Made by a program: the position numbers and the translations under genes. A DNA stretch of 64,000 bases, from assembly GCA_963772845.1 (NCBI GenBank), contig CAVYYW010000017.1, positions 1 through 64,000 of the forward strand. Direction: 5' to 3'. The stretch's first letter is position 1; each line of letters begins with the position of its first letter. This document shows positions 1 to 10,821 of the stretch, piece by piece. Source of the DNA: CAVYYW01 sp963772845 (GTDB lineage Bacteria > Bacillota > Bacilli > Bacillales > Sporolactobacillaceae). The notes under the pieces were generated by a model. That model searched no databases, was not told the origin of the DNA, and worked only from the letters and a program-made list of their open reading frames with translations.

Positions 1-930
1 TGGGGACCCCTCATCCAATCAGTGCTCTACCTCCAACACTCGTTTCTCGAGGCTAGCCCTAAAGCTATTTCGGGGAGAACCAGCTATCTCCGTGTTCGAT
101 TGGCATTTCACCCCTACCCACACCTCATCCCCGCACTTTTCAACGTGCGTGGGTTCGGGCCTCCATTCAGTGTTACCTGAACTTCACCCTGGACATGGGT
201 AGATCACACGGTTTCGGGTCTGCGACGCACAACTTTCGCCCTATTCAGACTCGCTTTCGCTGCGGCTCCACCTCTTCAGTTTAACCTTGCTGTACATCGC
301 AACTCGCCGGTTCATTCTACAAAAGGCACGCCGTCACCCACTAGGGGCTCCGACTACTTGTAAGCACACGGTTTCAGGATCTGTTTCACTCCCCTTCCGG
401 GGTGCTTTTCACCTTTCCCTCACGGTACTGGTTCACTATCGGTCACTAGGGAGTATTTAGCCTTGGGAGATGGTCCTCCCGGATTCCGACGGGGTTTCAC
501 GTGTCCCGCCGTACTCAGGATCCACTCGGGAGAGTGAGACGTTTCGGCTACAGGGCTGTTACCTCCTATGGCTGGCCTTTCCAGACCGATTCGCCTATGC
601 CTCACTTTTTTGACTCCACAATGAGTGTCCTACAACCCCAAAGAGCAAGCTCTTTGGTTTGGGCTGTTTCCGTTTCGCTCGCCACTACTCAGGAAATCGC
701 ATTTGCTTTCTCTTCCTCCGGGTACTAAGATGTTTCAGTTCCCCGGGTCTGCCTACCTGTACCTATGTATTCAATACAGGTTGCTATCCGTTCAGAATAG
801 CGGGTTCCCCCATTCGGAAATCTCCGGATCAACGCTTACTTACAGCTCCCCGAAGCATATCGGTGTTCGTTCCGTCCTTCATCGGCTCCTAGTGCCAAGG
901 CATCCACCGTGCGCTCTTTCTAACTTCACC
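1..930 (-). rRNA. rrl: 23S ribosomal RNA, 5' part (cut by window edge)
   Basis: The complement reads as the 5' third of a bacterial 23S rRNA. The mature 5' region lies near position 930 (complement GGTGAAGTTAGAAAGAGCGC followed by the universal CACGGTGGATGCCTTGGC segment near 910-885). The gene runs off the left edge, so the 3' two thirds and any 5S and tRNA genes are outside. Short open frames on either strand here are not genes. The exact 5' end is good to within a few bases. Confidence 0.97.
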
Positions 931-2615
<1,685 letters not shown>

Positions 2616-2843
2616 ATAGTCAGCTTGGTTTTTGCCAGTAATAGCAAAACCTTAGCTAACCTTACACTTTTATCTGACATTCGCGTTAGCGATTTAAATC
2701 AGAAAAAGTGTAAATGCTCATACGAGCTGGCTGGTTTTTTTATATAGAGAAACCAAACTCTATCTTACGCGTTTAAATCGTTAGATTTAATACTCTTTTT
2801 CAAAGGTTACCCTTTTTCAAAAGTACGCTTGGCTTTTGTTTAG

Positions 2844-2858
2844 TTTTCAAAGAACAAC
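2844..2858 (-). promoter_or_regulatory. rrn leader boxA antitermination site
   Basis: The complement reads TGTTCTTTGAAAAC, matching the boxA core (TGCTCTTTGA-like) bound by NusB/NusE in rRNA leaders. It lies between the promoters and the 16S gene, as expected for an antitermination signal. Confidence 0.75.
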
Positions 2859-2921
2859 ATTTCGTTTTTCCCTCAACCATACGGTTTTTTGGGTTGTCGT
2901 TGTTTTAACAGCGACTAGATC

Positions 2922-2950
2922 ATCATACCATGCTGAGTTTTTCATGTCAA
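2922..2950 (-). promoter_or_regulatory. rrn promoter P2
   Basis: On the minus strand TTGACA (2950-2945), a 17-base spacer and TATGAT (2927-2922) form a near-consensus sigma-A promoter about 300 bp upstream of the 16S gene. It is the promoter nearer to the rRNA. Confidence 0.85.
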
Positions 2951-2997
2951 CATCTTTTTTTATGATTATTTCGTCGTCTCTGTAACCGACTTTTAAA

Positions 2998-3026
2998 ATT
3001 ATATCTTAATAATTTCAAAGTGTCAA
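2998..3026 (-). promoter_or_regulatory. rrn promoter P1, full consensus
   Basis: On the minus strand TTGACA (3026-3021), exactly 17 bases, then TATAAT (3003-2998): a perfect sigma-A consensus. Together with P2, 76 bp downstream, it gives the tandem arrangement typical of Bacillus rrn operons. The stretch from 3027 to about 3230 shows no gene. Confidence 0.88.
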
Positions 3027-3232
3027 AGGTTTTTTTGAAAAGGTTTTTTTCGTCCTCCAACAGCGACGCCTCTTATCTTACCAACCCCATAGCTGCTAGT
3101 CAACCCTTTTATTCAAAATTGTAAAGAGCATTTATAAAAACCTTAAAGCAGTGCGGAATCTATCTATTAAAATACGGGCTAATACCGTTAACGAGACTTT
3201 TTGGAAAAGACATACTATTTAAACAATAGCTG

Positions 3233-3241
3233 TGCTATACT
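3233..3241 (+). promoter_or_regulatory. extended -10 promoter of ygzB
   Basis: TGCTATACT gives an extended -10 (TG one base before TATACT), 23 bp before the ygzB start codon. No good -35 is seen at the usual distance, which fits an extended -10 promoter. A GGGAGGG ribosome binding site follows at 3250-3256. Confidence 0.5.
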
Positions 3242-3263
3242 GATTTTGTGGGAGGGTTGACCG

Positions 3264-3623
3264 ATGCTATTCAGGAAATCAAGCAAAATTAATCGATTCA
3301 GGTCATTTGCGATGTTGTTGGTATTTGCCGGCTTTGGGATTATGTATCTCGCTTTGCTGTTCAGAAATCATTTTATTATAATGGGACTTTTTATGTTTCT
3401 AGGGTTTTTAAGTGTCATTCTGAGTTCTGGTGTATATCTATGGGTAGGCATGCTGTCGACAAAAACGGTTAAAGTAATTTGTCCGAACTGCAACCATCCG
3501 ACTAAGATCCTTGGCAGGGTTGATATTTGCATGAGCTGCAACGAACCCCTCACTCTGGATCCTGATTTAAAAGGCAAGCCTTTTGATAAGAAATACAATC
3601 GCAAAACATACAAAGAAAGCTGA
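3264..3623 (+). CDS. ygzB: UPF0295 membrane protein YgzB
   Basis: A 119-residue protein of unknown biochemical role. Two hydrophobic segments (about residues 14-34 and 40-64) form a membrane hairpin. The C-terminal half holds a CPNC pair at about 72-75 and a second CMSC pair about 20 residues later, which looks like a four-cysteine zinc ribbon facing the cytoplasm. Length, layout and neighbours (rrn on one side, perR convergent on the other) match B. subtilis YgzB. The start is supported by GGGAGGG eight bases upstream. The gene ends in a strong terminator. Function is not known; only the family assignment is firm. Confidence 0.93.
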   Translation: MLFRKSSKINRFRSFAMLLVFAGFGIMYLALLFRNHFIIMGLFMFLGFLSVILSSGVYLWVGMLSTKTVKVICPNCNHPTKILGRVDICMSCNEPLTLDPDLKGKPFDKKYNRKTYKES

Positions 3624-3646
3624 AACCCAAAGGTTTCAGCTTTTTT
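3616..3646 (+). terminator. terminator after ygzB
   Basis: AAAGCTGAAACC and GGTTTCAGCTTT pair around a CAAA loop and are followed by a T run, overlapping the ygzB stop. The stem is symmetric and lies between the convergent ygzB and perR genes, so it may also stop perR transcripts. Confidence 0.9.
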
Positions 3647-3691
3647 ACTATTAGAATATAGTGCTTCCTTCCAACTCAGTGAACAGCCTGA

Positions 3692-4135
3692 TCAGCTGAA
3701 CGCTTTGCCGCGAGATTGGCACTCTGGGCAAACACCGTAAACTTCCATGCGATGTTTATCAATTGAAAAACCTGTGACATGCTCTGCCAGCTGCTCCACT
3801 TCATCCAGACCAGGATAATGGAAGTCAACAATCTTTCCACAGCCGTTGCATATGACATGGTAATGATCGCCCGTCGCAAAATCAAAGCGGCTGGAGGCAT
3901 CTCCATAAGTTAATTCTTTTACCAAACCGGATTTTTTAAATACGCGTAAGTTATTATATACAGTCGCAACACTCATATTAGGGAATTTACCTTCAAGCGC
4001 TTTATAAATATCATCAGCTGTAGGGTGGGACATAGAAACGATTAAATATTCCAGTATGGCATGACGTTGCGGTGTAATGCGAACACCGGACGTTTTTAAT
4101 GAATCGATCGCTTCTTTTATCATTTGCTCTGCCAT
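3692..4135 (-). CDS. perR: peroxide-responsive repressor PerR (Fur family)
   Basis: A 147-residue Fur-family repressor that senses hydrogen peroxide through Fe-catalysed histidine oxidation. All known ligands are present with the same numbering as in B. subtilis PerR: regulatory metal site H37, D85, H91, H93, D104, and structural zinc C96, C99, C136, C139. Residues 1-85 form the winged helix, the rest the dimerisation domain. I place the start at the ATG at 4135, because GAGGTG sits eight bases upstream; two upstream ATGs lack a usable ribosome binding site. A PerR-box-like palindrome follows its own promoter, so autoregulation is likely. Confidence 0.97.
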   Translation of the reverse strand: MAEQMIKEAIDSLKTSGVRITPQRHAILEYLIVSMSHPTADDIYKALEGKFPNMSVATVYNNLRVFKKSGLVKELTYGDASSRFDFATGDHYHVICNGCGKIVDFHYPGLDEVEQLAEHVTGFSIDKHRMEVYGVCPECQSRGKAFS

Positions 4136-4171
4136 CGTCATGCACCTCACTTTCAAACAGTCATTCTTAAA

Positions 4172-4186
4172 TTAAAATCTTTATAA
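4172..4186 (-). promoter_or_regulatory. PerR box in the perR promoter
   Basis: The minus-strand 15-mer TTATAAAGATTTTAA matches the Per box TTATAATNATTATAA at 12 of 14 defined positions. It lies just downstream of the -10 of perR, between promoter and coding region, where bound repressor would block transcription. B. subtilis perR is known to be autoregulated. Confidence 0.65.
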
Positions 4187-4198
4187 TTTGTTACTTTC

Positions 4199-4228
4199 AG
4201 TTTACATTGCAAAAGCCTTTGTTGTCAA
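4199..4228 (-). promoter_or_regulatory. perR promoter
   Basis: On the minus strand TTGACA (4228-4223) and TAAACT (4204-4199) are separated by 18 bases. The Per box at 4172-4186 begins about 12 bases after the -10. The promoter overlaps the 3' end of the adenosyltransferase gene upstream. Confidence 0.55.
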
Positions 4229-4819
4229 TTAATTACTGCTATCTTTTGCTTCAGCTTCATTTTTATTCGTTTCCTGATGAAGCACCTGTTCAGTCTCTCC
4301 GCTCTTTGCATTAACAAAGCGAGCAGCTACAAACAAAAAGTCGGAAAGTCTGTTCAGATAAGCAAGCACCAGCGGGTTCACTTCTCCTTCAAGTCTTGTG
4401 GCCAGACGTTCCGCTCTCCGTGTTACCGTTCTTGCGACGTGAAGCGCAGCTCCTGCAGGCTTTCCTCCAGGCAGAATAAATTGCTTTAGTGGTTCGAGCG
4501 ATTGATCCATCTCATCGATGATTTTCTCCAGCTTCTTAATATGATCTTCTTTGATCTGCCAATAGACTTCTTTATCTGCTGGTGTTGCCAGTTCAGCTCC
4601 AACATGAAAGAGCACCGTTTGAATCTGATGAAAGCTTTCATTTAGTTTTTCTTCTATATAAAACGGTTCTTCTTTCATATAGCTTACGGCTAAACCGATC
4701 ATGGAATTGGCTTCATCACACGTTCCATAGGCTTCCACCCGAATATCACTCTTCGGTACCCTCTTTCCATGTACTAAAGACGTGCTCCCTTTATCGCCGG
4801 ATCTTGTATAAACCCTCAT
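4229..4819 (-). CDS. yvqK: cob(I)alamin adenosyltransferase, PduO type
   Basis: A 196-residue cytoplasmic enzyme that transfers the adenosyl group of ATP to reduced corrinoid, making coenzyme B12. The N-terminal ATP-binding signature YTRSGDKGST (residues 4-13) and the RRAER motif (134-138), both diagnostic of the PduO/EutT-like trimeric family, are present. The length equals stand-alone PduO-type proteins such as YvqK. The start has an AAGGGG site upstream. It lies two bases after the stop of the hydroxyacid dehydrogenase gene and is probably co-transcribed with it. No other cobalamin genes are seen, so it likely serves corrinoid salvage. Confidence 0.93.
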   Translation of the reverse strand: MRVYTRSGDKGSTSLVHGKRVPKSDIRVEAYGTCDEANSMIGLAVSYMKEEPFYIEEKLNESFHQIQTVLFHVGAELATPADKEVYWQIKEDHIKKLEKIIDEMDQSLEPLKQFILPGGKPAGAALHVARTVTRRAERLATRLEGEVNPLVLAYLNRLSDFLFVAARFVNAKSGETEQVLHQETNKNEAEAKDSSN

Positions 4820-4821
4820 TG

Positions 4822-5772
4822 TTAATAGCCCCTTTCGAAGTCAACCCTATTAATATAGTGGTTTTGTGTGCTCATATATATAGAAAGATTCTGCTTGAAT
4901 ATATCTAGTGCTCTTGGCTGATATTCTGAAGTAATGGAGGACACATGAGGAGTCAGGGTCACATTTTCCATCTCCCAGAAAGGATGTTCCGCCGGAAGAG
5001 GCTCTTCTTCAAACACGTCTAACACTGCATGACGTATTACACCATTCTTCAGAGCCGCTAGAAGATCTTTTTGTACAACCGTCTTTCCTCTCCCAATATT
5101 AATGAACAGCGTGTTATTAGACATGCAGTTAAACACTGATTTATTAATCATTCCTGCTGTTTTATTAGTATATGGTAAAACAGACACGATCATATCGCTA
5201 TCTTTAACCGCTTCAGTGAGCATGGTCATTGGATAGATGCTATCAATGTAAGTGACCGCTTTCCCGCTTTGGTTTACACCCTTCGTCTTCACTCCGAAAG
5301 CTTTTGCCAGACGAGCAATTTCGCCGCCAATTGCCCCCGGTCCGATCACCGTCAGTGTTTTTCCGTAAAGCTCATCCATCTTCACTGATCTGTTCCATTC
5401 CTTCGCATGCTGCTGTCTGTTGAATTCAGGAAGCGCTTTGAAATGTTGAAGGATCATTGCGAACGTGTATTCCGCCATCGGCGTTTTATGTATTCCCTTT
5501 GCGTTGGTTAGGAGTATGTTTTTCTCGCCAATCCGCTTTAAAGGCATTCGGTCAATCCCTGCAGAAATAACCATGATCCATTTCAATTCAACACATTGAT
5601 TGATGGTCTCTTCATTCATATCTTCTCCATAAGTAATACAAACGTCCGCATTTTTTAAATCGTGATCCGCTTCTTCTATATTATTGTAAAAACAAAACTG
5701 ATGATCCTTAAAGTGATTCATCAGCTCCTGCTGCAGGTCTTTTCTTATTCTTGCAGTGGATACAATTTTCAT
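4822..5772 (-). CDS. D-2-hydroxyacid dehydrogenase family protein
   Basis: A 316-residue NAD(P)-dependent oxidoreductase of the phosphoglycerate/glyoxylate reductase-like group. The Rossmann motif GPGAIG lies near residue 143. The catalytic triad of the family is visible as the Arg of the INIGRGK segment (about 226-232), a Glu in the FEEEPL segment (about 253-258), and His in TPHVSS (about 275). The substrate cannot be told from sequence. The start codon follows GGATGTGGAG. It lies in an apparent two-gene unit with the adenosyltransferase and is separated from the upstream aminopeptidase gene by a terminator, so it probably has its own promoter. Confidence 0.88.
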   Translation of the reverse strand: MKIVSTARIRKDLQQELMNHFKDHQFCFYNNIEEADHDLKNADVCITYGEDMNEETINQCVELKWIMVISAGIDRMPLKRIGEKNILLTNAKGIHKTPMAEYTFAMILQHFKALPEFNRQQHAKEWNRSVKMDELYGKTLTVIGPGAIGGEIARLAKAFGVKTKGVNQSGKAVTYIDSIYPMTMLTEAVKDSDMIVSVLPYTNKTAGMINKSVFNCMSNNTLFINIGRGKTVVQKDLLAALKNGVIRHAVLDVFEEEPLPAEHPFWEMENVTLTPHVSSITSEYQPRALDIFKQNLSIYMSTQNHYINRVDFERGY

Positions 5773-5802
5773 AGGCTACTCCACATCCTGTGTTAGTTGT
5801 TG

Positions 5803-5833
5803 AAAAAAACAAGGGCGATCTCCCGCCCTTGTT
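5803..5833 (-). terminator. terminator after the M29 aminopeptidase gene
   Basis: On the minus strand AACAAGGGCG pairs with CGCCCTTGTT around a short loop, followed by a run of seven T. It closes the aminopeptidase transcript. Confidence 0.9.
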
Positions 5834-5848
5834 CTGATCGTTTCCCTA

Positions 5849-6976
5849 TTACATCGTTACCTTTTCCGGATTCAGCGAGTCAGGGTTAAGCGCTTTTAGT
5901 TCATCAATAACAAATTCGCCATCTTTGCGAATCAGCACATCATCAAAATATAGCTCGCCGCCTCCATACTCTGGTCTCTGGATTAACACCATATCCCAGT
6001 GAACAGAGGAATTATTGCCGTTATCCGCTTCTTCATAAGCATCACCTGGGGTGAAATGAATGCTTCCGCATATTTTTTCATCGAAAAGAATGTCCCCCAT
6101 TGGTTCAGTAATCAGCGGGTTAAGACCAATGGCAAATTCACCAATGTAACGAGCACCATCATCTGTATCAAAAATTTCATTGATTTTCTCTGTTTGATCC
6201 GCTTCGGCGTTAATAATTTTACCATCCTTAAATGTCAGCGTCACATCATGATACGTTTTTCCGCGATAAGGGCAAGGGGTATTGTACTTTATTGTTCCAT
6301 TGACGCTATCTCTTACAGGAGCTGTGTAGACTTCACCGTCCGGAACATTCCGCTTGCCGAAGCAGGGAACTGCTGGGATATCTTTGATCGAAAAGGATAG
6401 ATCCGTTCCCGGTGAGACAATCCGCACACGGTCGGTTCTTTCCATGAGATCCTTTAACGCTATTTGGGCCCGTCCCATTTTTTCATAATCCACATTGCAG
6501 ACGTTAAGCAGATAATCAGTGAATTTAGCCGTGCTCATGCCCGCTTTTTGAGCGAGTGATGAGGTTGGATAATTCAGAAGGACCCAGCGCGTCTTATCAA
6601 CGACATAATCACTGGCTTCTTTCGTAGCCTCGCCATACAGCTGAAATTTATCAGCAGGTATTTCTGAGAACTCGGCATCATTTTCTTCTGCCGCAATATG
6701 AATAACACAATCAATATCCTTAAAGGTTTGAAGATCCCATTTGTTTTCAAGCTCAGCCTGTTCTCTTGAAAGACCCGATACAAGATGTTTTAAAATTTCA
6801 GGATCCATCATTCTTACAAAGGGAGAGCCTCCCTTGGCGTAAATCTCTTCCACAAGCTCGATCACGAGTGGCTTTGCCGGCAAGTGCGCAGTGATTAGGA
6901 CCTTGTCCCCCTGCTTTAATTCTATCGAATGATTTACCAAAGTTTTAGCAAGCTGCGTTAACCTTTCATCCTTCAT
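5849..6976 (-). CDS. ampS: aminopeptidase, M29 family (AmpS-like)
   Basis: A 375-residue metallo-aminopeptidase that removes N-terminal residues from peptides in the cytoplasm. M29 hallmarks are visible: the conserved NYPT segment in the middle, and C-terminal metal-binding stretches IGEFAIGLNP, GSIHFTPG and SVHWDMV with the His and His-x-Asp ligands. I choose the ATG at 6976 because GGGGGT lies eight bases upstream; an upstream in-frame start would add 15 residues without homology. It is slightly shorter than classical AmpS (about 410 residues). It stands alone, with its own terminator. Confidence 0.92.
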   Translation of the reverse strand: MKDERLTQLAKTLVNHSIELKQGDKVLITAHLPAKPLVIELVEEIYAKGGSPFVRMMDPEILKHLVSGLSREQAELENKWDLQTFKDIDCVIHIAAEENDAEFSEIPADKFQLYGEATKEASDYVVDKTRWVLLNYPTSSLAQKAGMSTAKFTDYLLNVCNVDYEKMGRAQIALKDLMERTDRVRIVSPGTDLSFSIKDIPAVPCFGKRNVPDGEVYTAPVRDSVNGTIKYNTPCPYRGKTYHDVTLTFKDGKIINAEADQTEKINEIFDTDDGARYIGEFAIGLNPLITEPMGDILFDEKICGSIHFTPGDAYEEADNGNNSSVHWDMVLIQRPEYGGGELYFDDVLIRKDGEFVIDELKALNPDSLNPEKVTM

Positions 6977-7037
6977 CCTGTTACCCCCTTTAAGACTATT
7001 CCTTACTAAATGCCATACCAACTGAAAACAAGTGTTT

Positions 7038-7505
7038 TTAAGCTAAATTCTCCTTAACATATGCCAATACTTCATCAACATGGCCGTCAACTTTGACTTT
7101 CGGCCAGACTTTGGAGATTTTGCCATCCTGATCAATTACAATGGTAGAGCGCTGAATACCCATGTATTCTTTGCCAAAGTTCTTTTTAAGCTGCCACGCG
7201 CCATATGCTTCAGCAACCTGGTGATCCTCATCCGCTAACAGCGGGAATGGCAGGCTGTGCTTTTCAGTAAACTTCTGATGTTTCTCTACAGGATCCGCGC
7301 TAACCCCAAGAACAACCGTATTTAATTCTTTGAAAAGATCATTTTGATCCCGGAAATCACATGCTTCTGTCGTACAGCCGGGGGTCATATCTTTTGGATA
7401 AAAATACAGTACAACATTTTTGCCTTCATATTCTGAAAGTGTCAAATCGGTTCCGTTCGTTGAAGTTAATGTGAAATCTGGTGCTTTTTCTCCTGTTTCA
7501 ATCAT
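7038..7505 (-). CDS. bcp: thiol peroxidase Bcp/PrxQ (peroxiredoxin)
   Basis: A 155-residue peroxiredoxin that reduces hydrogen peroxide and organic hydroperoxides using thioredoxin. The peroxidatic cysteine is C44 in DMTPGCTTEACDF and the likely resolving cysteine C49, spaced five apart as in PrxQ-type enzymes. It corresponds to B. subtilis ygaF, which also lies near perR and gsaB. An AAGGAG site precedes the start. No PerR box was found upstream. It is separated from yogA by only about 50 bp and may be read with it. Confidence 0.96.
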   Translation of the reverse strand: MIETGEKAPDFTLTSTNGTDLTLSEYEGKNVVLYFYPKDMTPGCTTEACDFRDQNDLFKELNTVVLGVSADPVEKHQKFTEKHSLPFPLLADEDHQVAEAYGAWQLKKNFGKEYMGIQRSTIVIDQDGKISKVWPKVKVDGHVDEVLAYVKENLA

Positions 7506-7553
7506 TTTATCCAGCTCCTTTTAAATAGGGTTTAATAATAGAAGTAACATGGT

Positions 7554-8540
7554 TTAGATATTAATAACGATTTTGCCAAACTGCTCGCCGGCTTCGAGTC
7601 TTTTTAAGGCTTTAATGCCGTCTTCAAGCGAATAGGCACTGTCAACCACCGGGTGAATATGATGTTCTGAAATAAAGTCCAGCATTTCATGGCACTCCTC
7701 CACACTTCCAAGGGTGGAGCCGAGTAAATTATATTGACCATAAAAGAAATCTCTCAGATTCAACTGGACCTCATCCCCTGCTGAAGCGCCGAATACAACC
7801 ATTGTTCCTCCTTTTTTAAGAACATGGAGGGATTGACGCCAGGTGGCAGCACCCACACTTTCAATGACCAAGTCCACCGGTTCATCAATAACTGTGTTAA
7901 ACGTCTGGTTGGAATCAATCACAAGGTCTGCACCGAGCTCTTTTGCTTTTTGACGCTTCTCTTCTGATCTTGAAGAGGTTATGACTCTTGCTCCCGCTGC
8001 TTTTGCCATCTGAATAAGGAAGGTTGCAACCCCGCTTCCTGCTCCAGGAATGAATACCGTTTGCAGCGGTTTAAGCTGACCGCGTGTAAATAATGCACGG
8101 AAGGCTGTCAAAGCGCCTAACGTTAGAACACCCGCCTCTTCCCAGGAAAGGTGCTCCGGCTTCCCGGCAACCTGTGCTGCATCCAGCGTGATGTATTCTG
8201 CAAGTGTCCCGTCATCCGGGAGACCCAGTACTTCGAAATGACTTGGCGGCGCAGCACTTTTTTCGATCCATCCGAGACTCGGAATAATGACAACCTCATC
8301 TCCGACACGTCTTCCCTCTACACTTTCGCCAATCTCTTCAATAACTCCTGCTCCATCTGATCCAATAACAAGTGGACCCTCAGATTCTTTATGTCTTGTC
8401 AGCACAAACAGATCTCTGTGATTCAGTCCTGCGGTTTTCAAGCGGACCTTCACCTGATTTTTTTCAGGCTTTTTAGCCTCTGTTGTTCTAATACTTAATC
8501 CATCCATACCGCTCTTTTTTTCATGCATTAACGCTTTCAT
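7554..8540 (-). CDS. yogA: medium-chain oxidoreductase YogA-like (NAD(P)H-dependent)
   Basis: A 328-residue member of the MDR superfamily (zinc-type alcohol dehydrogenase/quinone reductase fold). The N-terminal GroES-like domain (about 25-125) carries NHRD and GSDGAG motifs; the Rossmann domain has GAGSGVATFL near 165 and a basic SSRSEEK segment suggesting NADPH. Structural-zinc cysteines are absent, so it is likely a zinc-free reductase. Length and sequence style match B. subtilis YogA. The start has a GAGGTGAT site. The natural substrate is unknown. Confidence 0.88.
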   Translation of the reverse strand: MKALMHEKKSGMDGLSIRTTEAKKPEKNQVKVRLKTAGLNHRDLFVLTRHKESEGPLVIGSDGAGVIEEIGESVEGRRVGDEVVIIPSLGWIEKSAAPPSHFEVLGLPDDGTLAEYITLDAAQVAGKPEHLSWEEAGVLTLGALTAFRALFTRGQLKPLQTVFIPGAGSGVATFLIQMAKAAGARVITSSRSEEKRQKAKELGADLVIDSNQTFNTVIDEPVDLVIESVGAATWRQSLHVLKKGGTMVVFGASAGDEVQLNLRDFFYGQYNLLGSTLGSVEECHEMLDFISEHHIHPVVDSAYSLEDGIKALKRLEAGEQFGKIVINI

Positions 8541-8695
8541 ATTATCACCTCTTCTAGTATTTTCTCAAAAGTTTGTCTTTTTCACAATCAAAAGCCTCAG
8601 ACGAGCAACCTGTGTTATAGTTTTAGATAAGAGAGTGGGTCACAACAGGAGGAAAAGAACTTACGCCTCCAATAAAAATAGCCGTGGTGATAAGG

Positions 8696-9305
8696 ATGAA
8701 TAAAGAAGAATTGCTGAAAAAGCTCGCAAAAGATCATGGGAATTATGGGCGAAGAAAAGGCCCTGCGTGCTTCCATACTCATTCCTCTCATTGAAAAGGA
8801 CAACGAATGGCATATCCTTTTTGAAGCAAGATCCGAGAAATTAAAGCATCAGCCTGGAGATATTTGTTTCCCAGGTGGGCGAATTGATAAAGAGGACGCC
8901 TCTCCTGAAGAAGCAGCAATCAGAGAAACCGTCGAAGAACTTGGTGTCTCCGCGTCAAATATTGAAATGCTCGGGGAGCTTGCCACTTATATTCCATCCA
9001 CTCACATGATGATTTACCCTTTTGCTGCCATTCTTAAAAGTACTGACTTTGTTCTAAGCGAAGATGAAGTTGATCACGTCTTTACCGTACCGGTCTCTTA
9101 CTTGATGAACCATAAGCCCGAAGAGCACATTGTCGACTTTGATGCCCGGCCGAGAAAGAACTTTCCTTTTGAGAGAATTTACGGGGGCAAAACGTATAAT
9201 TTTCGCAACCGCCAAATGACCGAAATCTTTTATCATTATGAGAACTGGACGATTTGGGGCTTAACGGCGAGGATTCTCAAGCATTTTCTCAGTCTGCTCG
9301 ATTAA
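8696..9305 (+). pseudogene. NUDIX CoA pyrophosphatase with +1 frameshift near the N-terminus
   Basis: The frame from ATG 8736 to 9305 encodes a NUDIX hydrolase with the complete Nudix box (GGRIDKEDASPEEAAIRETV then EELG) plus the upstream PGDICFPGG typical of CoA diphosphatases. However, ATG 8736 has no ribosome binding site, and in another frame ATG 8696 starts MNKEELLKKLAKDHG, a normal N-terminus for this family. Dropping one G from GGG at 8738-8740 joins both into one 202-residue protein. So either the gene is shifted or the base is a sequencing error. If real, the remaining frame would still hold the catalytic core, so function cannot be excluded. An alternative reading is a shorter CDS 8736-9305. 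Confidence 0.75.
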
Positions 9306-9406
9306 AGCTTTCTTGTTAAATTTCTTTAAATAACGGATAATTAACTGGTATTAACGTGTCGGCCCTGTGCCGGCATTTTCAATTTTAACAATAAGGAGCA
9401 ATTAAA

Positions 9407-10700
9407 ATGACCAATCATTCACAATCGGAACAATTATATGAAGAAGCCCAGCAGCATATCGTTGGCGGGGTTAACAGCCCTTCCCGCTCTTATAAAGCAG
9501 TCGGCGGCGGTGCACCTGTCTATATGAAAAGAGGGAAAGGCGCGTACTTTTGGGATGAAGACGATAATCGCTATATCGATTATTTGGCCGCTTATGGCCC
9601 CATTGTTACTGGTCATGCGCACCCGCATATTACCCAGGCAATACAAAAAGCAGCTGAGAATGGCGTTCTTTTTGGCACACCTACATCTATGGAGGTCACT
9701 TTCGCCAAGATGATTAAAGAGGCAATGCCGTCATTGGAAAAAGTGCGCTTCGTCAACTCGGGTACAGAAGCCGTTATGACCACCATCCGCGTGGCACGCG
9801 CTTATACCGGACGTAACAAAATCATCAAATTTGCTGGGTGTTACCATGGTCATTTTGATCTCGTTCTTGTCGCTGCAGGATCAGGACCGTCCACACTTGG
9901 TTCACCTGACTCTGCCGGGGTAACAGAAAATACAGCCAAAGAGGTCATCACGGTTCCATTTAATGATATTAATGCTTTTAAAGAAGCGATTAATAAATGG
10001 AAAGATGACATTGCCTGTGTTCTGGTTGAACCTATTGTAGGAAACTTTGGAATCGTCATGCCTGAAGATGGCTTTCTTGAAGCCGTCAATGAAATCGCCC
10101 ATGAAAATGGCTCCCTTGTCATTTATGATGAGGTCATCACGGCCTTTCGTTTTATGTACGGTGGGGCTCAGAATCTTTTAAACGTTGAACCTGACATGAC
10201 CGCTCTTGGAAAAGTTATTGGCGGTGGCCTGCCAATCGGAGCATATGGCGGCAAAAAAGCAATCATGGAAAAAGTAGCTCCTCTCGGACCCGCTTATCAG
10301 GCAGGAACCATGGCAGGAAATCCAGCATCGATGGCGAGCGGAATTGCTTGTCTAGAAGTTCTCAAACAGCCAGGTGTCTATGACCATCTGGATCACCTTG
10401 GAGAATTGCTTGAAAATGGTATTCTTGGAGCTGAACAAGGAATATAAGATCCCACTCTCAATTAACCGGCTAAAAGGTGCGCTCACTCTTTATTTTTCCG
10501 ATCATACCGTAAAGGACTTTGATGGTGCACAAGCGGCAAGTACTGAACGATTTGCGGAATTTTTCAAACTGATGCTTGAGCAAGGAATAAATCTCGCCCC
10601 TTCCAAATACGAAGCATGGTTTATTACAACTGAACATACCGTAAAAGATATTGAAGAAACATTAAATGCTGTTGAATACGCTTTCTCTAAAATGGTCTGA
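9407..10700 (+). pseudogene. gsaB: glutamate-1-semialdehyde 2,1-aminomutase GsaB, single-base frameshift
   Basis: A PLP enzyme converting glutamate-1-semialdehyde to 5-aminolevulinate for heme. The first frame (9407-10447) encodes the N-terminal 346 residues, including GINSPxR-like start, YHGHFD, the YDEVITAFR aspartate segment, and the catalytic lysine in TALGKVIGGG. It then hits a stop after GAEQGI. The expected C-terminus (INRLKGALTLYF to the end at 10700) continues in the next frame. One extra base near 10432-10438 (for example an A of CAAGG) explains it; removing it gives 430 residues, close to 429 in B. subtilis GsaB. AAGGAG precedes the start. The position next to ygaE is conserved. 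Confidence 0.9.
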
Positions 10701-10821
10701 AATTCGCCATAAATTGCTTGATAATCGGCATAAATCCCCCTTGAAAATTATAATCAATAGGGGTATAGTCATTGGCGAGCAAAAGAATACAGATGCAGCT
10801 CATTAAAGGAGATTTTCCCTG

